DNA from: Begonia masoniana
Taxonomy: Eukaryota > Streptophyta > Magnoliopsida > Cucurbitales > Begoniaceae
Reading direction: 5' to 3'
DNA length: 64,000 bases
Assembly: GCA_022432975.1 (NCBI GenBank)
Contig: CM039515.1
Coordinates: 23,020,923 to 23,084,922 of the forward strand
The notes under the pieces are model-generated. The model did no database searches. It had not been told where the DNA came from and saw only the letters and a list, made by a program, of their open reading frames with translations. The stretch's first letter is position 1; the number at the start of each line of letters is the position of its first letter. The position numbers and the translations under genes were made by a program. Of this stretch, positions 61,122 through 64,000 are shown one piece after another.

Positions 61122-63281
61122 TGTAACACCCGAGATTTTTGGGTTTCCGCTCCAGGGGTATTTTCGTAAATAAGAAATATAGGTCCGTTTTGTGAGCGGA
61201 CAGTTTTATTGGGACCTGAGGAATTTATAGAGATTTTTAGAAGAATAAGTAAATTTTTAGAAATTTAATTGATAGTTTAACGACGAGTTACAGTTTTCCG
61301 CTTATAATGTTTTAAGTCGTAAAAATAGTAAAATAGGTCCGTTTTACGAACGGAGAGTTTCGTTAGAACCCTAGAAATAAGTTTGAATATTTGGAGAAAT
61401 AAGGGAATTTTGGAGAAACCAAATCGATAGACGAAATCGCGAGTTAAGTAAAGGAAACTAACTAAGGGCAATATGGTAATTTGGAAAGTAAATTTTAATA
61501 AAACTAAAACACTCCCTCCCTTTTCTCTCTCTCCCTTTCTGTTTCTCCTTTCTTCCAGACCCGAGAACCTCCCCTCCCTTTTCTTCTTTCTCCCTTTTTC
61601 TCTCCCTCTTTTCTCTTCCTCTCGGCCGATTCCTCAAGCTCGACGACTCCTCCATTTCTTCAACGTTTTCTCTTCGATTTTCTTTCCCCGATCAACGCTC
61701 TAGGTGAGTACTACGTTTTAGTTAAATTTATTGGTGATTTAGGGTTGTATTTCGAATTAGGGTTTTATGAGAAATCGTTGGATTTTAGTTAGGAATCGTT
61801 AGTTTATTAATATTAACGCTCATTGAAGGTATATTAGCTATTATTGTGGTTGTTGGAGTTAGATTAGTGTTGGTTGTAATTATAATTGATTTTGGATTAG
61901 TTTAGGTTTTTGTAAACGAATATACGGGGTTTAGAAATTTGTGAGCGTAACGTGCTCGACGGAATGACTGAATGGAGAAAATGAAGTTATAGGAAAGATT
62001 TCCTTAGTTAGGAGCTTAGATTTAAGTTTGAGGTTCGTTTATTTAAGTTTGATTTTTATGCCCCTATTTGTGAAATGCTCTAGGTGGAGACAACTTTACG
62101 GACGGTGCTCGGCTTACTACGGACGCCAGGTAAGTGGATGTTAGGTTTCCGGCCCTTAAGGCCCTACATCGTGTCAACGTTAGGTTTTTGTTGTTTGATG
62201 ATGATTTTCTGATCGTGGGGTTTGTTGTGTCGGGTAGCCTAAGATGTTACTTTTTAGTTGTTGTTAAGTTCGTTATAAGTAAAGCATGTCTATGTATGTT
62301 ATGGATTATTTGGTGATATGTCTCGATGATATGTTATACTCAGGTTCCTCATGCATCATGTTTTCTTAAATGTTATATGAAATGCTTCATGCCTAATGTA
62401 TGTAAAAGAAATGTCACGATTTCGTGTGGGTGGGACTGTATGGCCATATACAACAAAACTATTGTCACTATCCACGCGTTGGATCATGAATACGGCCGAA
62501 AGGACTATGTACACGCACTTGGCCATGCCTCCCTGACAAGATGCTCACCTTAATCCATGTTAAAGAAAGAAAATGAATAAGAATAAGTAAATGAAAAAGT
62601 TCATGCATTCATGTACATGTTAAGTATAGTGCATCCCCTTACTAAGCCTTAGGCTTAATGTTTATGTTGTATGATGTAGGTGACAGGTGTGAAGGTGAGA
62701 GTTTCTCTCGATGAAAAGAATAGGTGGTTGACGGGGAGGATCGTGGCGACGGGCGTGTTTTGGCTTGGCATGACGACTCGTGTATGGATTCTGAATATTT
62801 GGGATGTTATGATGTATAGAAGATCATGAGTGAAAAGAACGAAGAATTTAGGTTGTTTAGTTGAAAATGATATTTTGGGCATAGGGTAATGAACGTAGAT
62901 TTTGAGTTTGTTTTATTTGGATGAATCCGTACATGTTTATTTGGTGAATTTTAGAATTTCCGCATCTATGATAAGTAGTTGGAATTGTAGTTTTATTGAT
63001 ATGTTTGATGATTTAGGTGTTTTTGAACCATGTGGGTTGATTCTGTTTTAAGGCTACCCACGCCATTTGTTTTCAAGAAGTCTCTGTTAAGTTGTGAGTT
63101 AAATGACTTAGTGGTTTTAAGGTGTTTAGTTTGTTTAGTGTGTTAATTTGAGATGTTTAAGGTGCAGGGGTGAAAACAGAGCAATTGCATAAAGTGTATG
63201 CTCTCTGGAATGTATGAATGCTAGAGGGCTAAGTAAAAATAAAAGGGAAGAGAAGAATAGATGGATCGCAGCATAGCATTA

Positions 63282-63426
63282 GCGATCGATCTCTATTATT
63301 TATAGAGATCGATCGCCATGAAGAAATGGGAAGGCAGCGATCGATTTCTATACTTTATAGAAATCGATCGCCCTTTTCCTTTTTAATGCCAGCGATCGAT
63401 CTCTATGTTATATAGAGATCGATCTC
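63282..63426. repeat. Three perfect or near-perfect hairpins on a 55-bp period
   Basis: Hairpins start at 63282, 63337 and 63392, exactly 55 bp apart. The first has 15-bp arms (GCGATCGATCTCTAT) and a 5-base loop; the second has 16-bp arms (GCGATCGATTTCTATA) and a 3-base loop; the third has 15-bp arms with one mismatch. The second differs from the others by paired changes in both arms, so the pairing is kept. Confidence 0.95.
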
Positions 63427-63433
63427 CATCTTT

Positions 63434-63580
63434 TTATTAAATGCTATTCACTTTTCATTAAATGCTATTCCACTTAAATGCTATTTTACTTTTCATTAAA
63501 TGCTATTCCACTTAAATGCTATTTTACTTTTTATTAAATGCTATCCCACTTTTTATTAAATGTTGTTTTACTTTTTATTT
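63434..63580. repeat. AAATGCTATT minisatellite
   Basis: About seven copies of a 20-bp-class unit built from CTTTTCATTAAATGCTATTC and shorter CACTTAAATGCTATT forms. It follows the hairpin array directly. Confidence 0.85.
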
Positions 63581-63786
63581 AAATTCTGTTTTACGGTTTT
63601 ACCCTCCCTTTTATTAATAGTTTTAAATTGATTTAAATTATGTTTAATTAGTTGTTTTCTGGGAGTTACAGAAGTGTAAAAAAAAAAAAATTTATTACAT
63701 AGTTCTACGAGAGTAGGGAGGTTGAGTTGGGATTAAGTTATGGCTAGGCCGTGACGGCCCTGACCGGGTTGGGGTCGTTACAATTT

Positions 63787-63798
63787 TGGTATCAGAGC
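63787..63798 (+). other. Primer-binding site (tRNA-iMet)
   Basis: TGGTATCAGAGC, four bases after the LTR end: a perfect initiator-methionine site. Confidence 0.95.
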
Positions 63799-63952
63799 GA
63801 TTGAGTTTTAAAAGCGATTCTACGGACTGCCTGCCAAACATGAACCGCCGCACGAGGACTCTCCATCGACTGTAAGTATTTAAGTTTAAATATGATTCAT
63901 AGACGTTTATATTGTTTTGTCTTGTGTTTGTACTGTGTCTAGGAACAAGAAA

Positions 63953-64000
63953 ATGCCGAAAGCACCTAGACAACCTGAGGAGAATCTCATTAGCCAGCTT
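63953..64000 (+). CDS. gag: Probable start of gag, cut by window end
   Basis: An ATG at 63953, about 155 bp after the PBS, opens a frame reading MPKAPRQPEENLISQL up to the last base. The position after the PBS matches where gag begins in the elements at 49234 and 58155 (about 145-150 bp after the PBS), so this is probably the N-terminus of gag. Only 16 codons are visible and no domain can be recognised. Confidence 0.5.
   Translation, partial: MPKAPRQPEENLISQL

Larger units (their letters stand above)
61122..63782 (+). repeat. 5' LTR with palindromic hairpin array
   Basis: 2661 bp, TGTAACACCCGAG to GGTTGGGGTCGTTACA. Landmarks: GTTTCCGGCCCTTAAGGCCC near 62147, AAGCCTTAGGCTTAATG near 62645, and GATGTAGGTGACAGG near 62673. 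It holds a pyrimidine-rich stretch (61510-61690), three hairpin-forming repeats (63282-63426) and a short minisatellite (63434-63580). Confidence 0.92.
61122..64000 (+). mobile_element. Ty3/Gypsy element inserted in gag; runs off the window
   Basis: A complete LTR (61122-63782) is followed by a PBS and the beginning of an internal region. The five bases before it are CGAAG (61117-61121); the other TSD copy is outside. The LTR is related to the solo LTR at 15329. Because a PBS follows, this is a 5' LTR of a complete or partial element, not a solo LTR. Confidence 0.92.

Overview
The window looks like repeat-saturated heterochromatin of a flowering plant, probably a dicot; the species cannot be named from the sequence. 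The evidence is several Ty3/Gypsy LTR retrotransposons with chromovirus (Tekay/Del-like) polyproteins, tRNA-iMet primer sites, a decayed Tat/Athila-like pol, and a complete Cassandra TRIM carrying 5S rRNA sequence in its LTRs. I found no host protein-coding gene, tRNA gene or genuine rDNA. Nearly every base can be placed in a stack of nested insertions, and most boundaries are confirmed by matching 5-bp target-site duplications (TSDs).

Layout. 1-6354: 3' part of a decayed Tekay-like element (pol pseudogene plus a 3.4-kb LTR swollen by 50-bp and 26-bp minisatellites). 6355-6778: tail of an older element. 6779-18134: LTR of that older element, split by a composite solo LTR (7233-14726, TSD TTCAC) and a second solo LTR (15329-17938, TSD CACTT). 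The composite holds a 57-bp satellite-like array (10699-12810) and an 855-bp perfect (AAT)285 tract. 18135-19402: Tat/Athila-like pol remnant, the oldest layer, which resumes at 30531-30678, 35043-35974 and probably 43651-44664. 19403-30525: solo LTR (TSD CAACG), itself invaded by a 9-kb minus-strand element with two LTRs, PBS and PPT but no coding capacity (LARD-like, 21149-30218, TSD CCGGT), which is in turn invaded by Cassandra (23927-24749, TSD CTATT). 30679-35037: solo LTR (ACATC) containing solo LTR 32330-34388 (TTTGT). 35975-43645: solo LTR (ACTTC) containing solo LTRs 36679-39495 (TTTAA) and 40702-42820 (ATTAG). 44665-49140: two truncated minus-strand LTRs fused head to tail. 49234-57977: a full-length Tekay-like element (TSD AATTA) with gag, protease, RT, RNase H, integrase and a chromodomain-like tail, broken by six in-frame stops and two frameshifts. 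58155-61121: a related element cut in its gag by the element starting at 61122, which runs off the window.

How it works together. The coding element at 49234 shares its iMet primer site and the conserved 3' tail and polypurine signal with the non-coding 21149 element, so the latter was probably mobilised in trans by relatives of the former. Nine solo LTRs against three complete elements point to strong removal by LTR-LTR recombination. A theme not covered by ordinary annotation is that almost every large LTR carries, about 200-600 bp before its 3' end, a segment filled with copies of one short family-specific motif (CGGTRGATG with TGACGTCA, or palindromic GATCGATC cores, sometimes as perfect hairpins). 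This looks like a rapidly diversifying LTR module.
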